Origin: Noviherbaspirillum malthae
GTDB taxonomy: Bacteria; Pseudomonadota; Gammaproteobacteria; Burkholderiales; Burkholderiaceae_D
DNA length: 64,000 nucleotides
Assembly: GCF_015352985.1 (NCBI RefSeq)
Contig: NZ_JACYXF010000002.1
Span: forward strand, 62,001-126,000
Direction of reading: 5' to 3'
This document shows, one piece after another, positions 8,268 through 23,681 of the stretch. The position numbers were made by a program, and so were the translations under genes. The notes beneath the pieces are model-generated. The model saw only the letters and a list, made by a program, of their open reading frames with translations, was not told where the DNA came from and ran no database searches. How positions within the stretch are numbered: the first letter of the stretch is position 1; each line of letters opens with the position of its first letter.

Positions 8268-10103
8268 GTGCGCACACCAAAAATCCTGCTCGTCAACGAC
8301 CACCCCGCCAGCCTGCTCGCGCTCAAGACCCTCCTGGTCAATTCGCCGCAAGGGCAAGACTATGAAGTCATCACTGCGACCTCCGGCGCCGAAGCGCTGC
8401 GTGCCGTGCTCGACCATGAATTCGCAGTCATTCTGCTCGACGTGAGCATGCCCGGCATGGACGGCTTCGAAACTGCAGAAACCATTCACTCGCATCCTCG
8501 TTCCGCGTCGGTGCCCATCATCTTCATCACGGCACATTATGCCGACGAGATGAACCGCCTCAAGGGCTATCAGCACGGTGCAGCGGACTATCTCATCAGC
8601 CCGGTCATCCCGCAGATTCTTCAAAGCAAGATCTCGGTGTTCATCGAACTGGCGAAAAAGAACCTCGAACTGGAAGCGCAGAAGGAATCACTGGCCATGA
8701 TGAACCGCGACCTTCAGGTACAGCAGATGCAGGACCTCAAGCGCATCAATGCCGCTCTGGAGTCGGAAATCATCGAACGTCGCCAGGCGGAAGAACGCGC
8801 GCATGAACTGGCCACACGCGATCCTCTGACCGGACTGATGAACCGCCGTTCCCTCACCGATCGGCTGGAGCATGCCATCGCCGTGTCGGCACGCTACGGA
8901 CAGCGGCTCGCCCTTTTGTTCCTCGACCTCGACAAGTTCAAGGGCATCAACGATGCCTTCGGACATGATGCCGGCGACGATCTCCTGCTGCAGGCGGCGG
9001 AACGCATCAGCGGCTGCGTGCGCGAATCGGATATCGTGGCCCGCCTGGGCGGCGACGAATTCGTGGTGCTGATGGAGGCCTTGCCTGCATATTCTTCCGC
9101 GGCAGAAGTCGGCCGCAAGATCGTCAGTGCAATCGACACGCCGTTTCACCTCGGCACGCAGACCGTCAAGACATCGGCCAGCGTCGGCATCGCCCTTTAT
9201 CCGCAGGACGGCAACACCAGTCAGTCGCTGATGCGCAGCGCCGACCTCGCGATGTACCATGCCAAGCAGGAAAGCCGCGGCAGCATCCAATTCTTCCATG
9301 AAGAGCTCAACATGAAGATGCTGGAACGCGCACGCCTGGAACAGGAATTGCGGCATGCGCTCGAGAACGATGAATTCGAGCTTTACTACCAGCCGAAGAT
9401 CGAAGCTCGCACGGGACGCATCGCTGGCGTGGAAGCCCTGCTGCGCTGGCATCATCCGCGCCTTGGCCTGCTGAGCGGGGGACAGTTCATAGGCGCCGCC
9501 GCCGATACCGGCCAGCTCGTTCCCATCGGCGAGTGGGTGATCGAAGCCGCCTGCGCACAGTCTAGGCGCTGGATCGATGCAGGCTTGTGCTTTCCCTCGA
9601 TTCCCATCGCGGTCAATGTCGCGATTCCGCAGATCTACGCCGACCTGCCCGAGGTCATCGAGCGTCATCTGCGCAAGTACGACGTACCCTCCTCAAGCCT
9701 GCAACTGGAAATCACGGAATCGCTGGTGATACGCGACGTTGAAAAAGCGACTTCGGTGCTGCGTGAGATTAGCGAAAGCGGAATCACCATCGCCATTGAT
9801 GACTTCGGCACCGGCTATTCCTCGCTGTCCGTGCTCAAGGCGCTGCCGATCGATATCCTCAAGATCGATCAGTCGTTCGTACGCGATCTCGGCAAGGACC
9901 TCGGCGACCATGCCATCGTCGAAGCCATCGTCAACATGGCGCGCGCGCTTGCATTGCGCGTGGTTGCCGAAGGCGTTGAAACCAAAGAACAGCTTTCCAT
10001 CCTGCGCGAGCTCGGCTGCGACGAACATCAGGGCTATTACTACAGCCGCCCGCTTCCCGCCAGTGTCTTCGCCGAGCAGATGCTCCACACCAGCGCCGCC
10101 TGA
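8268..10103 (+). CDS. REC-GGDEF-EAL protein (c-di-GMP synthesis and hydrolysis)
   Basis: The protein has 611 residues and starts with GTG. A receiver domain (about 1-125) has the phospho-acceptor Asp58 in VILLDVSMPG and Thr in FITAH. The nearly invariant KP lysine, however, is replaced: the text reads DYLISPV with Ser111. A coiled coil (about 130-175) leads to a GGDEF domain (180-340) with an intact LGGDEF active site and an upstream RESD inhibitory site. The EAL domain (355-605) has intact VEALLRW, EITES, DDFGTGYSS and KID motifs. Both catalytic halves therefore look active. It lies 66 bases before the giant hybrid kinase, on the same strand, and is a likely output of that pathway. Confidence 0.93.
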   Translation: MRTPKILLVNDHPASLLALKTLLVNSPQGQDYEVITATSGAEALRAVLDHEFAVILLDVSMPGMDGFETAETIHSHPRSASVPIIFITAHYADEMNRLKGYQHGAADYLISPVIPQILQSKISVFIELAKKNLELEAQKESLAMMNRDLQVQQMQDLKRINAALESEIIERRQAEERAHELATRDPLTGLMNRRSLTDRLEHAIAVSARYGQRLALLFLDLDKFKGINDAFGHDAGDDLLLQAAERISGCVRESDIVARLGGDEFVVLMEALPAYSSAAEVGRKIVSAIDTPFHLGTQTVKTSASVGIALYPQDGNTSQSLMRSADLAMYHAKQESRGSIQFFHEELNMKMLERARLEQELRHALENDEFELYYQPKIEARTGRIAGVEALLRWHHPRLGLLSGGQFIGAAADTGQLVPIGEWVIEAACAQSRRWIDAGLCFPSIPIAVNVAIPQIYADLPEVIERHLRKYDVPSSSLQLEITESLVIRDVEKATSVLREISESGITIAIDDFGTGYSSLSVLKALPIDILKIDQSFVRDLGKDLGDHAIVEAIVNMARALALRVVAEGVETKEQLSILRELGCDEHQGYYYSRPLPASVFAEQMLHTSAA

Positions 10104-10169
10104 TTCACGACTTCACACCTGGCGTTTCAGGCGCGCCTGGCAGTTCCCTCTTACAGAATTAGCAGTCAC

Positions 10170-16439
<6,270 letters not shown>

Positions 16440-16461
16440 TATCTGTCTCGTCGACTCGAAA

Positions 16462-16488
16462 AAAATGCCCGCTCATCGCGGGCATTTT
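16462..16488. terminator. Bidirectional rho-independent terminator
   Basis: A perfect 11-bp stem, AAAATGCCCGC with GCGGGCATTTT around a five-base loop, gives an A-tract and T-tract on either side. It sits between the convergent ends of the hybrid kinase gene and the chemoreceptor gene and can stop transcription from both. Confidence 0.88.
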
Positions 16489-16520
16489 CCATTCGGAATG
16501 CCAAAGTGTTGCAGCTCGGT

Positions 16521-18209
16521 TCAACCTGGCAGCGACAGCGGCGCCTTTCTTGAACCGACTGCTTTCCTGACCTGACCAGGTAGAGCCGCACGTGCCGGTG
16601 CTTCGTTTGCGGAGGCGGCGGCACTGCCAGCATCCAAAGCGTACGCCTGCGAGACCCCCGATGCATCGCTCAGATCGAAAGCCGCCACCGTCTGCCCCAG
16701 GCCGGCGGCACGCTGCTGCATGGACGACGCGGCGGCCGACGCTTCTTCCACCAGTGCGGCGTTGTGCTGGGTCATTTCATCCATGCTGGCGATGGCGCGG
16801 TTGACTTCCTCGATGCCCTCGCTCTGCTCGCGGCTGGCGGCAGTGATTTCACTCATGATGTCGGCCACATGCTTGACCGCGGCGACGATCTCGGTCATCT
16901 GGCGCCCGGCATCGCTGACCAGCGCGTTGCCGTCCTCGACCTTCTTCACCGAGTCGCTGATCAGATCCTTGATTTCCTTGGCTGCCTGCGCCGAGCGCTG
17001 CGCAAGCGTGCGGACTTCTGAAGCCACCACCGCGAAACCCCTTCCCTGCTCTCCGGCGCGCGCCGCCTCCACCGCCGCATTGAGCGCGAGAATGTTGGTC
17101 TGGAAGGCGATGCTGTCGATCACGCCGATGATATCGACGATCTTGCGCGAGCTTTCCTTGATCGATCCCATGGTCTCGACCACCTGGCTCACCACCTCGC
17201 CGCCCTTCACTGCCGACTCCGATGCGGAATGTACCAGCTGATTGGCCTGCTGCGCATTCTCCGCATTGTGCTTGACAGTGGAAGTCAGCTCTTCCATCGA
17301 GGAAGCGGTTTCTTCCAGGGCGCTGGCTTGCGATTCGGTACGGGTAGAAAGATCGGCATTGCCGGTGGCAATCTCGTTGGAAGCGGAGCCGATCGCTTCG
17401 GTGCTGGCACGCACCTGGCTGACGATGCGCGACAGGCTCTCGTCCATTTCCTTCAGCGACTGCAGCAGTTCGCTGGTTTCATCCTTGCCCGATACCTGGA
17501 TTTTTGCACCCAGCCTGCCGCTGGCGACGCGCTGCGCGACATCCACCGCATCGCGCAGCGGACGGGTGATGCTGCGCGTGGTGAAGATGGAGAGGATTGC
17601 GCCGATGATGACGGTGAACAGCGCCGCCAGTCCGAGTATGGTCGTCATGCGGGTGCCCGAGGCTTCGCTTTCCGTGATCAGCCGGTCCACCGCCTTCTGC
17701 TGGATGGCTACCAGCTTGTCGATCTCGGCGATGGCTTTCTGGTTCAGAGGGTCGATGCCGGTCGAAATCAGCTTGCCGGCGGCCTCGTTCGCATATTCCT
17801 TGACCTTCTGGATCGCTTCCTGGAACGGCGCCTCGGTCTGCTTGTCGATAGCGACGATGCTGTCGACCAGCACCTTTTCCTCGGCACTCAGCCCGAGCGC
17901 CACCAGCTTGCCCTGCGCATCATGGAAACGCTTGCGCTGTGCCTGCGCCTTGGCGGCTTCGCGTTCGATATCGGGAGTCGTGTACTGCAGGCCGACGTTG
18001 CGGGAAGCAATGCCGCCTTCGAGAATCGCGCCGCGCATCGCATTGGCCAGTACGGCCTTGGCATTGGCGCGCTTCATGCCTTCGTTCTGGGTGTGCCTCA
18101 CATTCGCGCTGATGACGATGTCGACGGCGAGTACGCAAACCAGCAGGGCGAGAATGATCCCGAACCCCATGCCGAGCCGCGTACCGATTTTTACGGTACG
18201 GATATTCAT
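16521..18209 (-). CDS. Methyl-accepting chemotaxis protein
   Basis: A 562-residue chemoreceptor. An N-terminal membrane helix ([20 protein letters not shown]) precedes a periplasmic four-helix-bundle-type sensor of about 150 residues. A second helix ([21 protein letters not shown]), a HAMP domain ([21 protein letters not shown]) and the signalling hairpin follow. The hairpin tip, [26 protein letters not shown], is the conserved CheA/CheW contact. Glutamine/glutamate-rich methylation helices flank it. No C-terminal CheR-docking pentapeptide is present. The ATG at 18209 has GGAGA upstream; a longer start at 18233 is less likely. The ligand is unknown and no other chemotaxis gene is in the window. 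Confidence 0.95.
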   Translation of the reverse strand: MNIRTVKIGTRLGMGFGIILALLVCVLAVDIVISANVRHTQNEGMKRANAKAVLANAMRGAILEGGIASRNVGLQYTTPDIEREAAKAQAQRKRFHDAQGKLVALGLSAEEKVLVDSIVAIDKQTEAPFQEAIQKVKEYANEAAGKLISTGIDPLNQKAIAEIDKLVAIQQKAVDRLITESEASGTRMTTILGLAALFTVIIGAILSIFTTRSITRPLRDAVDVAQRVASGRLGAKIQVSGKDETSELLQSLKEMDESLSRIVSQVRASTEAIGSASNEIATGNADLSTRTESQASALEETASSMEELTSTVKHNAENAQQANQLVHSASESAVKGGEVVSQVVETMGSIKESSRKIVDIIGVIDSIAFQTNILALNAAVEAARAGEQGRGFAVVASEVRTLAQRSAQAAKEIKDLISDSVKKVEDGNALVSDAGRQMTEIVAAVKHVADIMSEITAASREQSEGIEEVNRAIASMDEMTQHNAALVEEASAAASSMQQRAAGLGQTVAAFDLSDASGVSQAYALDAGSAAASANEAPARAALPGQVRKAVGSRKAPLSLPG

Positions 18210-18451
18210 GCTTGTGTCTCCAGTTCCAAGCACCCGAAGCCACGACGCGCATGCCGGACTGATTATCCGATCTTGAGTAGGAAAATGTTGCGGCCGTCTG
18301 CTCCGGGCAACGTCAATACGCCCCTAGCCGGCACAGTGTAACGGATCGCAACATCATTTGCCATGGGGCAATAGAGTTTTGTTCCAAATCTACAGGTCAA
18401 GGCGTAGTCCGCTACGCGCGGACCATGGCCACAACAATGTTGGTGCATGCA

Positions 18452-19645
18452 CTATTGAAGCGCGGCATAGACCAGATTGCGGAATAACTGGCGATAGTGA
18501 TTGCGTTGTTCGGGTGCCTGCATCAGGAAAATGGCCAGCAGATCCTCCTGAGGATCGATCCAGAAATAGGTGCCGGCGAGACCGCTCCAGGTATAGTCTC
18601 CGACCGAACCCGGGATGAAAGACGCGCCGGGCTCGGTGCGCACCGCAAATCCGAGGCCGAAGCCGTATCCCGGTCCCGGCAGGTAACCCTGGCCTGAGCG
18701 TGCCTGCGCCATGCCCGCGAGGTGATCGCTCGTCATCAGTTGCAGCGTTTTGCGTGCCAGCAGCCGGTTGCCCCCGAGCTCGCCGCCATTGGCCAGCATC
18801 TGCGCGAACTGCAAGTAATCTTGCATGGTTGACATCAGGCCGCCGCCGCCGCCGAGGAAATTGGGACGGCGCCGCGGCTGGTTCATGCGAACCGTCGCGC
18901 CGGTGACGGGATCGACGTCGAAACCTTCGGCGATCCGGTGATGGTGTTCTTCCTCCACCCAGAAGCCGGTATCGCGCATGCCAAGCGGCTTGAATATCCG
19001 TTGGGCGAAGAATTCATCCAAAGGCAGGCCGGACACGCGCTCCAGCAGCACGCCGAGGACGTCGGTGGAATGACTGTATTCCCAGACTGTACCGGGCTGA
19101 TACATCAGCGGCACCTGCCCCATCGCCCGGACGAAGTCGTCGCTGCTCATGCGGGGATGGGCGATGCCGGCATTGCGGTATTCCGCTTTCACCAGCGAGT
19201 CGCCGAAGATGCCGTACGTGAAGCCGGAAGTATGACGCAGCAGATCCTGAACCGTGATCGGCTGCAGGGCCGGCTCCAGATCCAGCACCGGCGCGCCGTT
19301 CGCGACGCGCTCCACACCCACCTTGAGGTTGCCCAGTTCGGGCAGGAATTTGGAAACGGGATCGCTCAGCAGCAGACGCCCCTGCTCGACCAGCATCATC
19401 ACGCCGACCGACACGATAGGCTTGGTCATCGAATAGATGCGGAAAATCGTGTCCCGGGACATGGGCGCGCGCGTGTTCGGGTCCTGCAGACCCAGCGCGG
19501 CTTCATGGACGGTCTTGCCGCCGTGCGCGATCAGCATCGACGCGCCGGGAATCATTCCCTTGTCGATATCCGCCTGGATGCACTGGGTCAGCGTCTCGAG
19601 GCCGCGTTCCGAAAATCCGCCTTGTCCCTGGATGCGTTGATTCAT
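18452..19645 (-). CDS. Serine hydrolase, beta-lactamase (class C/EstB-like) family
   Basis: This 397-residue protein has the class C beta-lactamase/DD-peptidase/esterase fold. The nucleophile motif S-x-x-K is SMTK in FRIYSMTKPIVSVG, and the Tyr motif is YSHSTD, with Tyr in the general-base position. A glycine-rich stretch NFLGGGGGLMSTMQDYLQF precedes the second half. No signal peptide is seen, so it is probably cytoplasmic and more likely an esterase or peptidase than a true beta-lactamase. The start at 19645 has AGGAAG upstream. It stands alone, separated from the chemoreceptor by about 240 bases. Confidence 0.9.
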   Translation of the reverse strand: MNQRIQGQGGFSERGLETLTQCIQADIDKGMIPGASMLIAHGGKTVHEAALGLQDPNTRAPMSRDTIFRIYSMTKPIVSVGVMMLVEQGRLLLSDPVSKFLPELGNLKVGVERVANGAPVLDLEPALQPITVQDLLRHTSGFTYGIFGDSLVKAEYRNAGIAHPRMSSDDFVRAMGQVPLMYQPGTVWEYSHSTDVLGVLLERVSGLPLDEFFAQRIFKPLGMRDTGFWVEEEHHHRIAEGFDVDPVTGATVRMNQPRRRPNFLGGGGGLMSTMQDYLQFAQMLANGGELGGNRLLARKTLQLMTSDHLAGMAQARSGQGYLPGPGYGFGLGFAVRTEPGASFIPGSVGDYTWSGLAGTYFWIDPQEDLLAIFLMQAPEQRNHYRQLFRNLVYAALQ

Positions 19646-19895
19646 CGTGTCGTCTTCCTTTATCTGCTCAACATGAGTTGGTTTGCGTGGCCTTCATTGT
19701 CCACGTTGCCGGTTCGGGTACCGCGAAAAGCCAGCCCGCAAAAAGCGAACGCTCGTGTTTATTCTAAGTGAATGCCTTGAATGCTGCCTGCTCCGCTTTT
19801 AGGGCGCCGACGGCACCGGAACCGCATTGATGAGGCAGCTCACTCATGGACATGTGCCGCCGCTTCCGGCCTGCCCTTCCACGAACGGAGAATCC

Positions 19896-20021
19896 ATGAG
19901 CCTGATACATCGCATCCGCCTTTATCTACTGCATCGCCGCGCCGATGCCCTGCTGCTGCGCATCCGAAAACAGCGTACCGCAGCAGGCATGCCGCAGGGC
20001 GAAGCGCAAACTTCCACTTAG
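19896..20021 (+). CDS. Small basic hypothetical protein, 41 residues
   Basis: The frame begins with ATG preceded by CGGAG at five bases' spacing and is followed about 65 bases later by a strong terminator in the same direction. The product, MSLIHRIRLYLLHRRADALL and on to residue 41, is rich in Arg and Leu and could form an amphipathic, possibly membrane-associated helix. I do not recognise it. The ribosome binding site and the terminator are the only support; the gene could be spurious. Confidence 0.4.
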   Translation: MSLIHRIRLYLLHRRADALLLRIRKQRTAAGMPQGEAQTST

Positions 20022-20084
20022 CGAAGCGCGAAGCCGGCATTCATCCCGCGAATGAATAGATCCGGCCGGCGATCGCCCGGCAAA

Positions 20085-20111
20085 AAAAATGGACCGCGAA
20101 GGTCCATTTTT
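20085..20111. terminator. Rho-independent terminator
   Basis: An 11-bp stem AAAAATGGACC / GGTCCATTTTT with a GCGAA loop. It ends the endopeptidase gene (leftward) and the small 41-residue frame (rightward), and is symmetrical enough to work both ways. Confidence 0.88.
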
Positions 20112-20146
20112 CAGTTGACCGCCAAACATCGGGACGGCCGGGCCGC

Positions 20147-21082
20147 TTACATCGAACTGCGCTTCCGGCTGCTCGATTTCGCAGCCTTGGAAGCGCCGCC
20201 GCTCTTGGCCTTGACCAGCATGATGCCGCTCTGGCTATGGCGCGGCCTGGCGCGTGCGGTGCTGCGGGGAGCGGGTGCCTGGGCCATCAGCATCGGTTCG
20301 CCGGTCAGCAGGCGCTGCACGTTCTCCGCATCGAGCATGCGCGCCGTGCTTTCCTTGGCATTGAGCAGCACCATGATGACGCGCTTGCCGGCCGCCTGGA
20401 AACGCATCACCAGGCAGCGTCCGGCTTCGCGGGTAAAGCCGGTCTTGGAGAGCATGATGTCCCAGCCGTCTTTCCCGACCAGGCGATTGGTATTGCGGAA
20501 CTGCGCCATGCGGCCGTTCATGTCGACCACATCGCCGGTTTCGGTCGTGATCTGGGAAATTTCCGGATAGGTGGAAGCGGCGGCCACCATTTTCACCAGG
20601 TCGGCCGCGGTGGAACGGTTGTGCGGCGACAGGCCGGTAGGTTCTTCAATGACGGTATTGGACATGCCGAGCGAGACCAGCTTCTCCCGCACCGCCTGCT
20701 GGAAACCGGCGTGGCTGCCCGGGTAGGTACGGCCGAGGGCCGCAGCTGCGCGGTTGTCGGAGGACATCAGCGCCAATTCGAGCAAGGCGTTGCGGCTGAG
20801 CACGGAACCGACCGGCACACGCGAGGAACTGTGCTTGAGGGTATCGACATCGCTTTCGTCGATCATGATGGGCTCGTTCATGTCGAGGTGGGCGTCGAGC
20901 ACCACCATGGCGGTCATGAGTTTTGTCACCGACGCGATCGGCACCACATCATGAGCATTTTTTTCAAGCAGTACCGTGCCGGAGTTTTCTTCGAATACCA
21001 GCGCATGCTGGGAACTCAACGGAACGGCAAATGCGGACGCTGCCGTGCTCAGGAGCAGCGCCATCAGGGTTTTCTTGAACAT
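20147..21082 (-). CDS. pbpG: D-alanyl-D-alanine endopeptidase, PBP7 type
   Basis: A periplasmic low-molecular-mass penicillin-binding protein (S11 peptidase) of about 311 residues that cleaves D-Ala-meso-DAP cross-links in peptidoglycan. A signal peptide, MFKKTLMALLLSTAASAFA, defines the start at 21082; longer in-frame starts would bury it. The three active-site motifs are present: SVTK (S-x-x-K) in ASVTKLMTAMVVLD, SDN (S-x-N) in MSSDNRAAAAL, and KTG in LSKTGFTREAGRC. The C-terminal tail is Lys/Ser/Arg-rich (KAKSGGASKAAKSSSRKRSS), unlike the membrane-anchor helix of PBP5/6, which favours PBP7. It is a single gene ending at the terminator at 20085-20111. Confidence 0.93.
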   Translation of the reverse strand: MFKKTLMALLLSTAASAFAVPLSSQHALVFEENSGTVLLEKNAHDVVPIASVTKLMTAMVVLDAHLDMNEPIMIDESDVDTLKHSSSRVPVGSVLSRNALLELALMSSDNRAAAALGRTYPGSHAGFQQAVREKLVSLGMSNTVIEEPTGLSPHNRSTAADLVKMVAAASTYPEISQITTETGDVVDMNGRMAQFRNTNRLVGKDGWDIMLSKTGFTREAGRCLVMRFQAAGKRVIMVLLNAKESTARMLDAENVQRLLTGEPMLMAQAPAPRSTARARPRHSQSGIMLVKAKSGGASKAAKSSSRKRSSM

Positions 21083-21290
21083 GGGAAGCCAAAAATGAAA
21101 GTTGTCCGGCGGCATCAATCATAACGTGTTAATGCAGCGCAAAGCTTTCCTTTCGGCATTGATTTAAACAAATTTTTTCAATTGTTGTGAACGCGTCTTG
21201 AACGGTTTTCAAGTCGCGGCCGGCACCGGATCGGGCTTGCCGTTACAATTTCCGGCGGCTTACCCATCAAACCTCTTCATCTCCCCTACC

Positions 21291-22262
21291 ATGACCATTC
21301 ATTCCGAAACCAAGCCACGCATCCTGATTCTCGGCGCCGGCGCCATCGGCAGCTTCTACGGTTCACTGCTCGACGCAGCCGGCGCCGATGTTTCCGTGGT
21401 ATGCCGCTCCGAATACGACGCAGTCAGCACCGGCGGCTTCTCGATCACCAGCCGCAAGCTGGGCGACCGCACTTTCCGTCCCGCGCAAACCCTGAAGAGC
21501 GCCTCCGACTACCAGGGCGGTCCGCCCGATTACCTGGTCGTCAGCGTCAAGGTGGTTGAAGGAACCGACCGCGCCGCGCTGATCCGCCCGGCGCTCGGCC
21601 CGGATACCGTGATCGTCCTGATCGAGAACGGCGTTGAAATCGAGGCGGAAATCGCGGAAGCCTTTCCCGGGCATGAATTGATCAGCGCCCTGGCTTTCGT
21701 GCAGGTGGCGCGCACCGCGCCGGGCAAGGTCGCGCATTACGCCTACGGCGATCTCACCTTCGGCAATTACCCGTCCGGCATCAGCGAGCGCACGCGCCGG
21801 TTCGCGGCCCTCCTGGAAACGGGCGGCATCCGCTGCAACCTGACGGAAGACGTCTCCACCGCCCGCTGGCACAAATGCATGTGGAACGGCGTGTTCAACC
21901 CGATCTCGGTGCTGGGCAACGCGCTGGATACCGGACATATCCTCGGCGGCGCCGAGGGAGACGCCCTCGTCAGGCGCGCCATGCAGGAAGTCGCGGCAAT
22001 CGCGGCGGCCACCGGACATCCGCTGCCCGACGAACTGCCCAGCCAGCTCGTCGAGGGCACGCGCAAGGCACCGGCCTACAAGACCAGCATGGCGCTCGAC
22101 TACGAAAACCGGCGTCCGATGGAAACCGAGGTCATCCTCGGCAACGCGGTACGCGCCGGCCGCCGGGAAGGCGTCGCCATCCCGGTGCTGGAAAGCCTTT
22201 ATGCGTTGATGAAGATGGTCGAGCGCAAGCTGGAGTCCGAGGCCGCCTCGACCAGCGTCTAA
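21291..22262 (+). CDS. panE: 2-dehydropantoate 2-reductase (ketopantoate reductase family)
   Basis: A 323-residue NADPH-dependent reductase that converts ketopantoate to pantoate in coenzyme A synthesis. The N-terminal Rossmann motif is ILGAGAIGSFYGSLL. The catalytic Lys region reads ARWHKCMWNGVFNPISVL, matching the family's K-x3-N-x2-N-P pattern. The C-terminal helical domain contains the family-like segment KTSMALDYENRRPMETEVILGN. Paralogues with other 2-oxoacid substrates exist, so the exact substrate is likely but not certain. The ATG at 21291 is chosen because the Rossmann strand follows at normal distance. Its stop codon overlaps that of the convergent M48 protease gene. Confidence 0.88.
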   Translation: MTIHSETKPRILILGAGAIGSFYGSLLDAAGADVSVVCRSEYDAVSTGGFSITSRKLGDRTFRPAQTLKSASDYQGGPPDYLVVSVKVVEGTDRAALIRPALGPDTVIVLIENGVEIEAEIAEAFPGHELISALAFVQVARTAPGKVAHYAYGDLTFGNYPSGISERTRRFAALLETGGIRCNLTEDVSTARWHKCMWNGVFNPISVLGNALDTGHILGGAEGDALVRRAMQEVAAIAAATGHPLPDELPSQLVEGTRKAPAYKTSMALDYENRRPMETEVILGNAVRAGRREGVAIPVLESLYALMKMVERKLESEAASTSV

Positions 22263-23143
22263 TCCCTGAACTCCGTCAGCCGCAGCGCCGGCGCCGGGCC
22301 GGAGATGCCCGGCAGGCTGTCGAACCGGTCGCGCATCAGCTTGTCCAGCATGGCGATGCGGGTCGACGGGGCGGGATGCGTGCGGAAAAGCAGCGAGAAT
22401 TCGCCGTCGCCGGGATTCTGTGCCTGCACGGTCTGTAGCACCGCCGGCAATCCGTAGGCATCGTACCCGGCGCGTGCGGCGATCACCACGCCCAGACGGT
22501 CGGCCTCGAGCTCATCCTCCTTGTCGAGGCCGCTGGTGTACAGCTTGCGGCCGGCGTTCAACAGCGCATTGCGCGCTTCCGGATGCGGGCTGCCGGAACC
22601 CTTGTTTGCGGCGCTCAGGAAGTCGCCCAGCAATGCCATGCCTGCATTTTTCTGCACTGCCCGCAGGTGATGCTTCTTCAATACATGCGCGATTTCGTGT
22701 GCCAGCACGCCGGCGAGCTCCGCCTCGTTGCGCATGCGCGCCACCAAGCCCCTGGTCACGAACACATAGCCGCCGGGCGCGGCGAAGGCATTGAAGCCGG
22801 GATCGTCCAGCACGCCGAAGGTCCACGGCAGATCGGGCCGTTCCGTCTGCAGCGCCAGCCATCGCCCAAGCACATTCACGTAGCGCTGCAGCGCGGGATC
22901 CGGTGCGAGCGGCTTGGCGCCGACCAGCGTTGCGGCAAATTCCTGGCCGATGCGGATTTCCTCGGCTTCGGCCGTCTCCCGCGATGCCTTGTTCAGGTTG
23001 CTCACCGCGTTGCCGAGATTGATGTTGCCCAGCTTGTTGCTCAACTTGTCGAGCCCCGGCAGCTGGAACGGCAGCTGCGCCGACGCGCTGCAGCTGGCTC
23101 CGGCCAGCAGCAGCGCCGCCAGGGTTTTGCGGATAGTCTGCAT
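22259..23143 (-). CDS. M48-family zinc metalloprotease, periplasmic
   Basis: A secreted protein of about 294 residues with signal peptide MQTIRKTLAALLLAGASCSASA. The zinc-binding helix is HEIAH in LAGVLAHEIAHVLKKHH, and the third ligand region is ELEADRLGVVIAARAGY (E-x3-D). This matches the M48C branch of BepA/LoiP-like proteases that monitor outer-membrane protein assembly. No tetratricopeptide repeats follow, so it is shorter than BepA. The start at 23143 is supported by AAGGGGG upstream and the signal peptide. It is the last gene of a tight operon after the cyclase and SH3 genes; the upstream gene's stop codon is one base from its start. Confidence 0.92.
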   Translation of the reverse strand: MQTIRKTLAALLLAGASCSASAQLPFQLPGLDKLSNKLGNINLGNAVSNLNKASRETAEAEEIRIGQEFAATLVGAKPLAPDPALQRYVNVLGRWLALQTERPDLPWTFGVLDDPGFNAFAAPGGYVFVTRGLVARMRNEAELAGVLAHEIAHVLKKHHLRAVQKNAGMALLGDFLSAANKGSGSPHPEARNALLNAGRKLYTSGLDKEDELEADRLGVVIAARAGYDAYGLPAVLQTVQAQNPGDGEFSLLFRTHPAPSTRIAMLDKLMRDRFDSLPGISGPAPALRLTEFRD

Positions 23144-23144
23144 C

Positions 23145-23681
23145 TCAGCCCCCTTCCATGGTGCGTTCGCCGGACCGCGCCGGCTCGCCAAATTCGTCAA
23201 CCTTTGCCGGCACCAGATTGCCTCGCCGCGCAAAATCCTGCGCCGCATTGCGGTCGGCGCGGAAGCGCTGGGCTTTTTCCAGTTCCGCCGGATTGGCCTG
23301 GGCACGCTGCAGGTCTTCTTCAGACAGGCCGCGTACGCCTGTCGTCACTGTCGCCGTATTCGTGCTGCGTCCCGCGGAAAGCAGGCTGCCGACCGCCCCC
23401 AGTGCACCGCTCCCCGGCGCGGGCTGCGCCGCGGCGCTTTCTGGCTTCAGGCTCAGCATCCTGACCCAGCCGCTGTGTCCGGCGGCAGTCTTGACCTGGC
23501 TCCAGGCGCCCCTGCGGCCCAGCACCTCCACGCGCGCGCTTTCAGGAAGGCTGGCGACCACTGCAGAATCGGACTGCGGTTGCGCCTGCAGATCAATCGC
23601 CTTCATCGTCAATGCGGACTCCGCTTGCGCGGCACCGGCCGCCAGCAGGAGCATGAGCACCCATGGCGCTGCTCTTCTCAT
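23145..23681 (-). CDS. Periplasmic bacterial SH3-domain protein
   Basis: This 178-residue protein has a signal peptide (MRRAAPWVLMLLLAAGAAQA). An SH3b-like domain at about residues 22-80 reads MKAIDLQAQPQSDSAVVASLPESARVEVLGRRGAWSQVKTAAGHSGWVRMLSL, with the typical GAWSQV-GWV pattern. The second half is low in recognisable structure and contains an acidic/Arg-rich helix. SH3b domains usually bind peptidoglycan or partner proteins. Its ATG overlaps the stop of the upstream cyclase gene (ATGA), and it is followed one base later by the M48 protease, so the three are translationally coupled and may form an envelope-sensing unit. Confidence 0.85.
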   Translation of the reverse strand: MRRAAPWVLMLLLAAGAAQAESALTMKAIDLQAQPQSDSAVVASLPESARVEVLGRRGAWSQVKTAAGHSGWVRMLSLKPESAAAQPAPGSGALGAVGSLLSAGRSTNTATVTTGVRGLSEEDLQRAQANPAELEKAQRFRADRNAAQDFARRGNLVPAKVDEFGEPARSGERTMEGG

